Of a stretch of 34,708 bases of DNA, positions 1 to 11,887 are shown in pieces. Position 1 is the first letter of the stretch; each line of letters opens with the position of its first letter. A program made the translations under genes and the position numbers. The DNA is from Chloroflexota bacterium. GTDB taxonomy: Bacteria; Chloroflexota; Limnocylindria; Limnocylindrales; CSP1-4. The DNA lies in assembly GCA_017881885.1 (NCBI GenBank), contig JADGQJ010000004.1, positions 1 through 34,708 of the forward strand. Direction: 5' to 3'. The notes beneath the pieces were generated by a model. That model searched no databases and was not told the DNA's origin. It saw nothing but the letters and a program-made list of their open reading frames with translations.

Positions 1-21
1 TGCGACTTCCCGTCCTGCTTC

Positions 22-876
22 GTGCAGAGTGCGATCGAGTTGCCGCCGCCCGAGGTCGTCTTCGACTTCTCGCCGGCCACCGCGCCGACGCCGCTGCCGA
101 TGATCTACTTCCACCCGAGCATCAGTTCGACAATCTTCACGATGTGGATCGTCATGGCGCTGATCCTGCTCTTCGGCATCGCCGCGACTCGGGCGATGAA
201 GATCGCCCCGCGGCGCCTCCAGAACATTGTCGAGTGGGCCTATGAATTCGGCCGCGACTTTGCCGTCGGCATGGGAGGCGAGGGCGCGCGCCGCTACTAC
301 CCGATATTCGCGGCCTTCTTCGTTCTGATCCTCTTCTCGAACTGGAGCGGACTCGTGCCGCCGATCGGCAAGATCGCGCAGCTTCGGGCGCCCACGAGCG
401 ACGTCAACATCACCATCGGTCTGGCCCTGACCTCGTTCGTGCTGTTCGAAGGAGAGGGTTTCCGGCGGCTCGGGGTGCGGGGCTACCTCTCCAAGTTCTT
501 CCCGCTGGGCGAATTCCGCCACGGCATCGGCGCCGGCCTGCTGGCCATGTACGTGGGTATCATCGAGCTCTTCCTGGAGTTCGTTAAGCCCGTCACCCTG
601 GCGATGCGACTCTTCGGCAACATCTACGGCGGCGAAGTCGCGCTTGCCGTCATCTCCGCTCTGACACTGGCCGTCCTGCCTGTGGCCCTGTACGGCCTCG
701 AGGCCCTGCTCAACGTCATCCAGGCTCTCATTTTCTCGGTCCTGACCCTGATGTTCATCCTCATCGCCATAGAGGGTCACGGATCCGAAGAGCATCAACC
801 GGCAACTGCCGACGACAACACAGGTGTTCACAAGGCGCCGAGCGGCGCCGACCAATCCCAGCCCGTGGCGGCCTGA
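22..876 (+). CDS. atpB: F1Fo ATP synthase subunit a (5' end may extend upstream of the window)
   Basis: Multi-TM protein with the subunit a signature 'EFVKPVTLAMRLFGNIYGGEVAL'; first gene of an atp operon. The frame is open to base 1, so the GTG at 22 may not be the true start. Confidence 0.95.
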   Translation: MQSAIELPPPEVVFDFSPATAPTPLPMIYFHPSISSTIFTMWIVMALILLFGIAATRAMKIAPRRLQNIVEWAYEFGRDFAVGMGGEGARRYYPIFAAFFVLILFSNWSGLVPPIGKIAQLRAPTSDVNITIGLALTSFVLFEGEGFRRLGVRGYLSKFFPLGEFRHGIGAGLLAMYVGIIELFLEFVKPVTLAMRLFGNIYGGEVALAVISALTLAVLPVALYGLEALLNVIQALIFSVLTLMFILIAIEGHGSEEHQPATADDNTGVHKAPSGADQSQPVAA

Positions 877-930
877 CCGCCAGCAACGCGACTCCCTCGA
901 CCTGAGGTCGGGGCACAGGAGGTCCTCTTC

Positions 931-1149
931 ATGGAGCACATCGGCGCCGGACTCGCAGCCATGGGCGTCATCGGCCCCGGCATCGGCATCGGCATTCTGG
1001 CCGGCATGTCGAGCAACGCCATCGGGCGCAACCCGGATGCGGCGGGTCAGATCCGCGGCCTGGCGATCATCCTCGCCGGATTCGCCGAAGGCCTGGGTGT
1101 CCTGGCCATCGTCGTCGGCATGCTCACCATCTTCATTACCACGAAGTAG
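931..1149 (+). CDS. atpE: F1Fo ATP synthase subunit c
   Basis: 72 aa, two TM helices, Gly-rich helix 1 (GPGIGIGILAG), polar loop RNPDAAGQIR, helix 2 carboxylate in AGFAEGLGVLAIV. Confidence 0.96.
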   Translation: MEHIGAGLAAMGVIGPGIGIGILAGMSSNAIGRNPDAAGQIRGLAIILAGFAEGLGVLAIVVGMLTIFITTK

Positions 1150-1173
1150 GGCCAGCCTCACGGAGCGGATCGA

Positions 1174-1725
1174 GTGAACCCCCTGGCGGTCGTCGCGGCG
1201 GCAGTCCCTGCACCTGAGCCGGGCCTGTCGATCAACTTCTTCTGGGTGATCGTCGCCGCCGGATCCCTCGTCATCTTCCTGGCCCTGATGTGGCGCTTCG
1301 CGTTCGACCCGATCGCGGACATCCTGGCCCAGCGCAAGGCGCGCATCGACCAGGGGCTTGCGGATGCCGAGCAGGCTCGCAAGGATCGCGACGCCGGTGC
1401 GGCCGAGCGCGACAAGGCCATGATCGACGCGCGTCGCGAAGCCAACGCCCTGATCGCCGTCGCCCAGAAGTCCGCCCAGGAGCTCCGCGATGCGGACATC
1501 GCCGCGACTCGCGAAGAGCTGGGCCACTTGCGGGAACGGGCGATGGCCGATATCCAGGCCGAGCGAGACCGCGCCCTCGCGGATCTCCGGGCCCAGGTCG
1601 CCGACCTGGCGCTCGCCGCCGCCGGCAAGGTCGTGGGCGAGACCATGACCGACGCCCGCCAGAAGCGCCTCGTCGAGGAATTCCTCGCCGATCGCACCAT
1701 CGCCGGTGAGGGACGGACCAACTGA
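1174..1725 (+). CDS. atpF: F1Fo ATP synthase subunit b
   Basis: N-terminal TM followed by long charged helix ([33 protein letters not shown]...); position in operon; stop overlaps next start (TGATG). Confidence 0.94.
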   Translation: MNPLAVVAAAVPAPEPGLSINFFWVIVAAGSLVIFLALMWRFAFDPIADILAQRKARIDQGLADAEQARKDRDAGAAERDKAMIDARREANALIAVAQKSAQELRDADIAATREELGHLRERAMADIQAERDRALADLRAQVADLALAAAGKVVGETMTDARQKRLVEEFLADRTIAGEGRTN

Positions 1726-2267
1726 TGCCACGACTCGGCGCCGGCCGGCGCTATGCGGAAGCGGCCTTCGAACTGGCCACGCGCGACGGAACCGTCGACG
1801 TGTGGCAGCGCGACCTGGCCGTTGCCGCCGGGCTGGCCCGGGACGAGAGAGTTGCCCGGGCCGTCGACAGCCCGGCGGTCGCAATCGCGAACCGTCGGGA
1901 AGCGGTCGAGCAGCTTCTGGGAAGCCGCGTCTCGCGGCAGGTCCTGAATCTCTCGCTGATCCTCACGGAACGCGGCCGCTTCTCGGTCCTGCCGTCGGTG
2001 GCCGACGAGTACGACGCCCTGGTCCGCCGATCGCGTGGCATCGTCGCAGCAACCGTCACGACACCAGCCGCACTCTCCAAGGCGGAGTTGGCCGCGGTCC
2101 GGACTCGCGTGGAGCAACTCGCCGGCACCGCGGTGGAGTTGGGCACGGAGACGGATCCGTCGCTCATCGGCGGGCTCACCGTCAAGATCGGGGATCGACT
2201 TATCGACGCCAGCGTCCGCGGCCGCCTCGAGCGGCTGCGTGGGCGGCTGGTCCAGGGCACGAGCTAG
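1725..2267 (+). CDS. atpH: F1Fo ATP synthase subunit delta
   Basis: 180 aa delta/OSCP-like ([11 protein letters not shown]..., C-terminal '[32 protein letters not shown]'). Confidence 0.95.
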   Translation: MPRLGAGRRYAEAAFELATRDGTVDVWQRDLAVAAGLARDERVARAVDSPAVAIANRREAVEQLLGSRVSRQVLNLSLILTERGRFSVLPSVADEYDALVRRSRGIVAATVTTPAALSKAELAAVRTRVEQLAGTAVELGTETDPSLIGGLTVKIGDRLIDASVRGRLERLRGRLVQGTS

Positions 2268-2338
2268 ACGCGGGAAACGCCGGGGCAAGCTCCAGCGCCG
2301 ACCGGCGCTCTGGGGCCTCCACGGCCGAACGGAGAAGC

Positions 2339-3871
<1,533 letters not shown>

Positions 3872-3917
3872 GCGAGGGCGGCCCAACCACAGCCAACCAC
3901 CGGAATAGCAGGGCAGC

Positions 3918-6232
<2,315 letters not shown>

Positions 6233-6238
6233 CAGAAA

Positions 6239-6326
6239 CGCGGCGACCGACACCGGCGCCTGCGCTCGGCGAGCCTTTGCTTCGCTGCAGAGTCGCCTCA
6301 CTTCGGCGCCGGTGTCGGTCGCCGCG
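6239..6326. repeat. Perfect 22-bp inverted repeat (arms 6239-6260 and 6305-6326) with 44-nt centre, between atpD and atpC
   Basis: cgcggcgaccgacaccggcgcc ... ggcgccggtgtcggtcgccgcg, read directly; the centre has a further ggcga/tcgcc pairing. Confidence 0.92.
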
Positions 6327-6378
6327 GGCACTCCTCGGCGCCGCGGGCGGCCGGACGCGCGTCACTAGGGATTAGCGA

Positions 6379-6855
6379 ATGCCTCTGCATCTCGAAATCG
6401 TCACTCCGGAACGGCGGGCCTTCGAAGGCGACGTCGACGAGGTGATCGTGCCCGGCAGCGAGGGCGAGATGGGCATTCTGCCCCATCACGCACCCCTGAT
6501 CTCGCTTCTGGGCCAGGGCGTGCTTCGTCTCAAGACCGGCGACCAGGAGCAGGAGTTCGCCATCTTCGGCGGCTTCGTGCAGGTCCGCCCGGATCGCGTC
6601 GTCGTCCTCGCCGAGACCGCCGATATGGGCTCGGAGATCGACCTGGAGCGGGCCGAGCGCGCCCGCCGCGAGGCCGAGCGAGCCCTCGAAGGTGCCGTCG
6701 AGCAGGCCGACCTGGCGCAAGCGCGGGCCGCTCTTCAACGAGCGCTCATCCGTATTCGCCTGGCCGAACGGGGTGCACGCCGACCACGGGGGTCGCACGA
6801 AGCGAGCCGCCGACATCAGGAGGCGCACCGCGACGGCCCACCGGGCGGCGAATAG
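6379..6855 (+). CDS. atpC: F1Fo ATP synthase subunit epsilon
   Basis: MPLHLEIVTPERRAFEGDVDEVIVPGSEGEMGILPHHAPLISLLGQGVLRL; last gene of the operon. Confidence 0.96.
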   Translation: MPLHLEIVTPERRAFEGDVDEVIVPGSEGEMGILPHHAPLISLLGQGVLRLKTGDQEQEFAIFGGFVQVRPDRVVVLAETADMGSEIDLERAERARREAERALEGAVEQADLAQARAALQRALIRIRLAERGARRPRGSHEASRRHQEAHRDGPPGGE

Positions 6856-6858
6856 CCG

Positions 6859-8190
6859 ATGGCCGACGCTCGCCCGTTCCACTGGGAGTTCAAGCCCGAG
6901 GAGGTAGACCGCGAGGTCTTCCGAATCGAGGGTGGCCGCCGCCTGGAAGGCTCCGTCCGGATAAGCGGCGCCAAGAACGCCGCGCTCAAGCTGATGGCCG
7001 CCGCCACGCTGACCGGCGAGCGCTGCCGCTTCACGAACGTGCCGGAGATCGAGGACGTGCGAGTCCTGGGCGAGGTCCTGCGCGACATCGGCGTGACCGT
7101 CGACCATCCCGAGCCCAACGTCTACGAGGTCGCCGGCGGCGACGCCGAGTGGCTCTTCGTTCCCCTCGAAGCCGCCGCGAAGATGCGCGCCAGCTTCATC
7201 CTGCTCGGCCCGCTGCTCACGCGTTTCGGGCGGGTCATCATCAGCAACCCCGGCGGCGACCGGATCGGCCGCCGGCCCGTGAACCTCCACGTCGACGCAA
7301 TGCGGGCGTTGGGCGCGGAGATCGAGTATCGCAACGGCTACTACTTCGCCAAGGCTCCCGGGCGGCTGCGCGGCGGACGGGTGACGTTCCCGCAGATCAC
7401 GGTCATGGGCACCGAGAACGCCATGCTGGCCGCGACTCTCGCCGTCGGCCATACGATCATCGAGCCGGCGGCGCAGGAGCCCGAGATCGACGACCTGATC
7501 GCTTTCCTGCAGGAGATGGGCGCCGAGGTGGAGCGGACCGCACCCAACCGGATCGAGGTCGAGGGCCGGCGCCGGCTTCGAGGCGCACAGCACGCCGTGG
7601 TCTCCGACCGCATCGAGGCGGGAACTTTCGTGGTGGCGGCCGCCGTCACGCACGGTCGGGTAACGCTCGAGAACGCTCCGTGCGGACATTTCGACGCGCT
7701 GATGGAGATCATGTCCAAGGTCGGCGTCTCGGTCAGTTCAGGCAAGGACACCGTCGAGGTGGACGCGACCGCGGCCGATCTCCATCCGTTCAAGAGCTGC
7801 GACATCGAGACGCAGCCTTACCCTGGTCTGGCCACGGATCTTCAGCCGGCGACATGCGTGCTGCTCACCCAGGCCGCAGGTGTGAGCCACGTCACCGAGA
7901 CGATCTTCGAAGACCGCCTGGAATGGCTCAGCGAGCTTCGGCGCATGGGCGCCCAAGTGGAGATCCCGGATCAGCGCCACGCCACCATCCACGGCCCAAC
8001 TCCGCTCCATGGCGCGGAGGTCGAGATCGGCGATTTGAGGGCCGGCGCGTCCCTAATCCTGGCGGCCCTGGCGGCCGAGGGCGTGACCACGATCAGGGGC
8101 GCACACCACGTACACCGCGGCTATGAGAAGATCGACAAGAAATTCCTGGAATTGGGCGCCAGAATCGAACGGACTGCGGAAGGGAAATAG
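6859..8190 (+). CDS. murA: UDP-N-acetylglucosamine 1-carboxyvinyltransferase
   Basis: EPSP-synthase fold family: FRIEGGRRLEGSVRISGAKNAALKLMAA, NPGGDRIGRRPVNLHVDAMRALGAE, PYPGLATDLQP. Catalytic loop has Asp where many MurA proteins have Cys. Confidence 0.95.
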   Translation: MADARPFHWEFKPEEVDREVFRIEGGRRLEGSVRISGAKNAALKLMAAATLTGERCRFTNVPEIEDVRVLGEVLRDIGVTVDHPEPNVYEVAGGDAEWLFVPLEAAAKMRASFILLGPLLTRFGRVIISNPGGDRIGRRPVNLHVDAMRALGAEIEYRNGYYFAKAPGRLRGGRVTFPQITVMGTENAMLAATLAVGHTIIEPAAQEPEIDDLIAFLQEMGAEVERTAPNRIEVEGRRRLRGAQHAVVSDRIEAGTFVVAAAVTHGRVTLENAPCGHFDALMEIMSKVGVSVSSGKDTVEVDATAADLHPFKSCDIETQPYPGLATDLQPATCVLLTQAAGVSHVTETIFEDRLEWLSELRRMGAQVEIPDQRHATIHGPTPLHGAEVEIGDLRAGASLILAALAAEGVTTIRGAHHVHRGYEKIDKKFLELGARIERTAEGK

Positions 8191-8199
8191 CGCGACGGC

Positions 8200-9201
8200 A
8201 TGAAGATCGGCATCGACCTGGGCACCGCCAACGTCATGGTCTACGTCAAGGGCAAGGGCATTGTGATGCAGGAGCCCTCCGTAGTCGCCGTCGACGACAA
8301 CAACGTGATCGTTGCGGTTGGCATGGAAGCCCGCGAAATGATCGGCCGCACACCTGCGAACATCCAGGCCATCCGGCCGATGCGTGCGGGCGTCATCGCC
8401 GACTACGTCATCACCGAGGCGCTGCTTCGCCACTTCATCCAGAAGGTCCAGCTGGACCGGCGGCTGGGTTGGGGCAAGCCCGAGGTCATGATCAGCGTGC
8501 CGGCCGGCGTCACCAGCGTCGAGAAGCGCGCCGTCCGCGACGCGGCCCTCAAGGCCGGCGCCGGCGAGGCGTATCTGATCGAGGAGCCGATGGCGGCGGC
8601 GATCGGGGCGTCCGTGCCGATCAGCGGCCCGTCCGGAGCGATGATCATCGACATCGGCGGCGGCACCAGCGAGATCGCGGTCATTTCGCTCGGCGCGATC
8701 GTCGTCTCGACCAGCCTTCGGGTCGGCGGCAACAAGATCGATGAGGCCGTCTCGAGCTACGTCCGCAAGAAGTACAACCTGATGATCGGGGACCGGACCG
8801 CCGAGGAGATCAAGATCCAGATCGGCACGGCGCTCCCTCTCGAGCGCGAGCTGACGATGGACGTTCGCGGCCGAGACCTCATCGCCGGCCTGCCACGCAC
8901 GATCCCGATGACGAGCTCCGAGGTCATGGAAGCGATGGAGCCGCCCCTCCAGCAGATCATCGGTGCCGTGCGGCTGGTGCTGGAGCAGACCCCGCCCGAG
9001 CTCTCGAGCGACATCATCGACAAGGGCATGGTGATGTCCGGCGGCGGCTCGCTGCTGCGGAATATCGACAAGCTGCTGACTCAGGTCACCGGCGTGCCGT
9101 GCCACGTGGCTGACGACGCGTTGAACTGCGTCGCCCGCGGCACCGGCCTGGCCCTGGAGCACTTCGACTTCTACAAGAAATACCTCGGCCCTCAGATGTG
9201 A
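8200..9201 (+). CDS. mreB: MreB/Mbl-like actin homologue, rod shape determining protein
   Basis: IGIDLGTANVMVYVKGKGIV, EEPMAAAIGA, IIDIGGGTSEIAVISLG, MSGGGSLLRNIDKLL. Confidence 0.93.
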   Translation: MKIGIDLGTANVMVYVKGKGIVMQEPSVVAVDDNNVIVAVGMEAREMIGRTPANIQAIRPMRAGVIADYVITEALLRHFIQKVQLDRRLGWGKPEVMISVPAGVTSVEKRAVRDAALKAGAGEAYLIEEPMAAAIGASVPISGPSGAMIIDIGGGTSEIAVISLGAIVVSTSLRVGGNKIDEAVSSYVRKKYNLMIGDRTAEEIKIQIGTALPLERELTMDVRGRDLIAGLPRTIPMTSSEVMEAMEPPLQQIIGAVRLVLEQTPPELSSDIIDKGMVMSGGGSLLRNIDKLLTQVTGVPCHVADDALNCVARGTGLALEHFDFYKKYLGPQM

Positions 9202-9944
9202 TGGCGGTTCTAGATACATCCGAGGCCGGCGGCGCCGTCCGCTCGTTCATCGAGCTTCACTGTCACACGAGCGCGAGCTTCGATTCGCTGGCTAATCCCG
9301 CCGCCGTCGCTCGAGCGGCCGTGTCGCGCGGCCTGACCCATCTGGCGGTGACGGACCACGACCGCATCGACGCTGCGCTTCGCCTTCGCGATGCCGCCCC
9401 CTCAGGTCTCACCATCATCGTCGGCGAGGAAGTCAAGTCGGCCGACGGCGACATGATCGCGCTCTTCCTGCGGGAAGCCGTGCCGCCGGGCCTCTCCGCG
9501 GTCGAGACGATCGCCGCCGTCCGTGAGCAGGGCGGGCTCGTCGGCGTCCCGCATCCGTTTGACGGGCGGCGCGGCTTCGGGCGCAAGACCGGCACGACGC
9601 TCGAGTCGATCGCCCACTTGATCGATTGGGTCGAGGCTTACAACGCCAGAGTGATCGGCGGCTCGGCTAACGAGAAGGCCGCCCTGTTCGCCCGCGAACA
9701 CAGCTTGCCGGGAGTGGGCGCCTCCGATTCGCACACCGTCCTCGAGGTCGGGGTCAGCTATAGCATCGTGACCGGTGACCCCGGAACCCCGGATGGGCTG
9801 CTCGCGTCTCTGCTGGCAGTGGACTTCATGCCCGGTCGCGCCAGCTACTACGTGCGCGCCTGGACACCACTGGCCAAGATCATCCAGTCGATGAAGGGGA
9901 ACGGCCGGCGCCGGGCCCAAGCGAGCGCGGGAGAGACTCGGTGA
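9198..9944 (+). CDS. PHP-domain metal-dependent phosphoesterase
   Basis: ELHCHTSASFDS, VTDHDRIDAALRL, GVPHPFDGRRG, GVGASDSHTVLEVG motifs typical of PHP domains. Confidence 0.88.
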   Translation: MMAVLDTSEAGGAVRSFIELHCHTSASFDSLANPAAVARAAVSRGLTHLAVTDHDRIDAALRLRDAAPSGLTIIVGEEVKSADGDMIALFLREAVPPGLSAVETIAAVREQGGLVGVPHPFDGRRGFGRKTGTTLESIAHLIDWVEAYNARVIGGSANEKAALFAREHSLPGVGASDSHTVLEVGVSYSIVTGDPGTPDGLLASLLAVDFMPGRASYYVRAWTPLAKIIQSMKGNGRRRAQASAGETR

Positions 9945-11089
9945 CCGAGCAAGAGCATCACCGCCATCCGATCGGCCAACCCCTCGAACAGGAAGCCGAG
10001 GCCCTCATCAATCCGGATGCACCGGCTGAGGACCAGCCCGCCGAGCAAATGTCGCTGCTGCGCCGTCTCCGGCAGCCGCGAACGATCCTCTCCATCGTCG
10101 TGCCGCTCGTCATCATCGCGATCGCCGTCTTCCTGAACCGAAAGGTCCTCGCCGACGTGCCGCGGGACGTCGCCCAGGCAAACCCTCTTCTCGTCCTCGC
10201 AGCCTTCGGGGTGTACTACCTGGGCTTCCCGGTGCGCGGATACAGATGGAAGACTCTGCTCAAGGGAGCCGGCTACCGCATCTCCAACAGAGATGCCACC
10301 GAGATCCTCTTTCTCTCCTGGCTGGTCAACTGCGTCGTCCCGGCCAAGCTCGGCGACGTCTATCGGGCATATCTGCTCAAGCTCAATTCGCCGGTCTCGG
10401 CGACGCGGACGTTGGGGACCGTCTTCATCGAACGCATCCTCGACCTCTTTGCGATCGCGATCCTGGGGCTGGCAGCCGGGTACTGGCGATTCCGCGACAA
10501 CCTCGGCGAACTGTCGTGGACGATGCAGTTCATCTTCGCGTTGGGCGTGGCACTCGTCATCGTCCTGGCGGTGCTGCTCGTGGTGCTGCGCAGCTTTGGC
10601 CGTCGGGTCATCGGGGCGCTCCCGGTGCCGGAACGCCTGGTCGTCCTGTACGAGAGGTTCGAGGAGGGCGTCTTCAACTCGGTTGGCCTGAGGGGCTTGC
10701 CCTGGCTGGGCCTTCTCACGGTGACCATCTGGGCCACCGAGGCCCTCCGGCTCTGGCTCGTGATCGCTGCTCTGGGTTTCCCGGGCCTTCATCTGGGCCC
10801 GAGCGGCGTGCTCTTCGTGGCTCTCATCGGGTCGCTCCTCACAGCGGTGCCGCTGACTCCGGCTGGCCTCGGGGCGGTGGAAACTGGAGTCGGTACGGTG
10901 CTGGTCGGAGTCTTCGGAGTGCCTCTGGGTCAGGCCACGGCGATCATCCTCGTCGACCGCGCGATCAGCGTCTTCACGATCGTGTTCTTCGGGGCCATCG
11001 CCTACGTCTTGTCTTCCAAACCGCGCGGCGGTGGCATGAGGGTCGAGGAGATCCCGCTTTCGGTGGCGCCGATCAAACCGCCGGCCTGA
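9941..11089 (+). CDS. Lysylphosphatidylglycerol synthase TM region / UPF0104 flippase-like membrane protein
   Basis: Multi-TM, 'GVYYLGFPVRGYRWKTLLKGAG', 'NCVVPAKLGDVYRAYLLK', 'PLTPAGLGAVETG', matching the LPG_synthase_TM pattern; ATGA/GTGA-type overlap with preceding gene. Confidence 0.85.
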   Translation: MTEQEHHRHPIGQPLEQEAEALINPDAPAEDQPAEQMSLLRRLRQPRTILSIVVPLVIIAIAVFLNRKVLADVPRDVAQANPLLVLAAFGVYYLGFPVRGYRWKTLLKGAGYRISNRDATEILFLSWLVNCVVPAKLGDVYRAYLLKLNSPVSATRTLGTVFIERILDLFAIAILGLAAGYWRFRDNLGELSWTMQFIFALGVALVIVLAVLLVVLRSFGRRVIGALPVPERLVVLYERFEEGVFNSVGLRGLPWLGLLTVTIWATEALRLWLVIAALGFPGLHLGPSGVLFVALIGSLLTAVPLTPAGLGAVETGVGTVLVGVFGVPLGQATAIILVDRAISVFTIVFFGAIAYVLSSKPRGGGMRVEEIPLSVAPIKPPA

Positions 11090-11244
11090 CACTCCGCGGG
11101 CCGATCCAACGGCTCGCGCGGCGTGAATGGCGACCGGCGGCGACGGATGGGCCGACTCTCCGAGCGTGACCTTACAGCCACCTTGCGGAAGGCAGACAGT
11201 TGCCGCATCCGCGGTACGAAATGGCCATTCACGCTTTGGCCGAC

Positions 11245-11292
11245 GGCTCCGATAGTTCCAGTATCCGGGCAGAGTGCCCGATTATCGGAGCC
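11245..11292. promoter_or_regulatory. Nested dyad immediately upstream of the XRE regulator
   Basis: Outer arms ggctccgata (11245-11254)/tatcggagcc (11283-11292); inner hairpin cgggca-gag-tgcccg (11266-11280); 10 bp upstream of ATG 11303. Confidence 0.55.
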
Positions 11293-11302
11293 AACTGCGC
11301 TC

Positions 11303-11815
11303 ATGGCCGTACAGAACGGCCGCGGCTTCAACGAGTGGCTGCGGACCCAACTCAAAGCGAAGAAGATGTCGCAGCGGCAGCTGGCGCAGCAGTCCGGCGT
11401 CGACCACTCGACCATCTCCCGGCTGATCCGCGGGGACCGGATGCCGTCGCTCGGGACGGCCACTAAGCTGGCCCGCGGGCTGCGCGAGATCCGCGATGAC
11501 GCTGAGGCACCGCAGTATCTGGGCACCGTAACCGGCGCGACCACAAATCCGACGGCTCGCGTCGAATACGCCCTCCGAGCCGACGACGTTCTCACGGAAC
11601 CGCAGGTCCGCCAGGTCATGGAGTATTACCTCGCGGTGCGGATGCGCCGCTTTGGCCGCGGCTACGCCGGCATGCGGACCGAGGAACGCCCCATGGAACC
11701 GCGTCGGCTTCTGGACGACCGACGAGACGGACCGATCTTGTCGGCAGTCGCGAGCCACTCCGTCCGGCCGATGCTCCGCCAGATGCCGCCTCGAGCGCGC
11801 ACCGGTCGCGACTGA
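11303..11815 (+). CDS. XRE-family helix-turn-helix transcriptional regulator
   Basis: MSQRQLAQQSGVDHSTISRLIRGDRMPSLGTATKLARGL is a classic HTH_XRE; start placed at ATG 11303, not at 11123 (upstream residues look non-coding). Confidence 0.82.
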   Translation: MAVQNGRGFNEWLRTQLKAKKMSQRQLAQQSGVDHSTISRLIRGDRMPSLGTATKLARGLREIRDDAEAPQYLGTVTGATTNPTARVEYALRADDVLTEPQVRQVMEYYLAVRMRRFGRGYAGMRTEERPMEPRRLLDDRRDGPILSAVASHSVRPMLRQMPPRARTGRD

Positions 11816-11887
11816 CCGAGTCCTTGTCTCGCGGCCACGGTCGCCGCGGATCCCCTGATCACCGAGTTTCGCTTTGTCGCGCGCGTC

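Noticed and set aside
1158-2288. 376-aa minus-strand ORF antisense to atpF/atpH
   Set aside because: Antisense to well-recognised genes; low-complexity Arg/Ala/Ser sequence.
1706-2338. N-terminal extension of atpA in the ORF track ([13 protein letters not shown]...)
   Set aside because: Overlaps atpH in another frame; alpha subunit begins at ATG 2339.
6239-6326. Classical Rho-independent terminator between atpD and atpC
   Set aside because: Arms are too long and centre is 44 nt, with no T-tract after the right arm; kept as an unexplained inverted repeat instead.
8053-9219. 388-aa minus-strand ORF antisense to mreB
   Set aside because: Shadow ORF, no recognisable domain.
9848-11092. 414-aa minus-strand ORF antisense to the flippase-like gene
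   Set aside because: Arg/Asp/His/Gln-rich antisense of a membrane protein.
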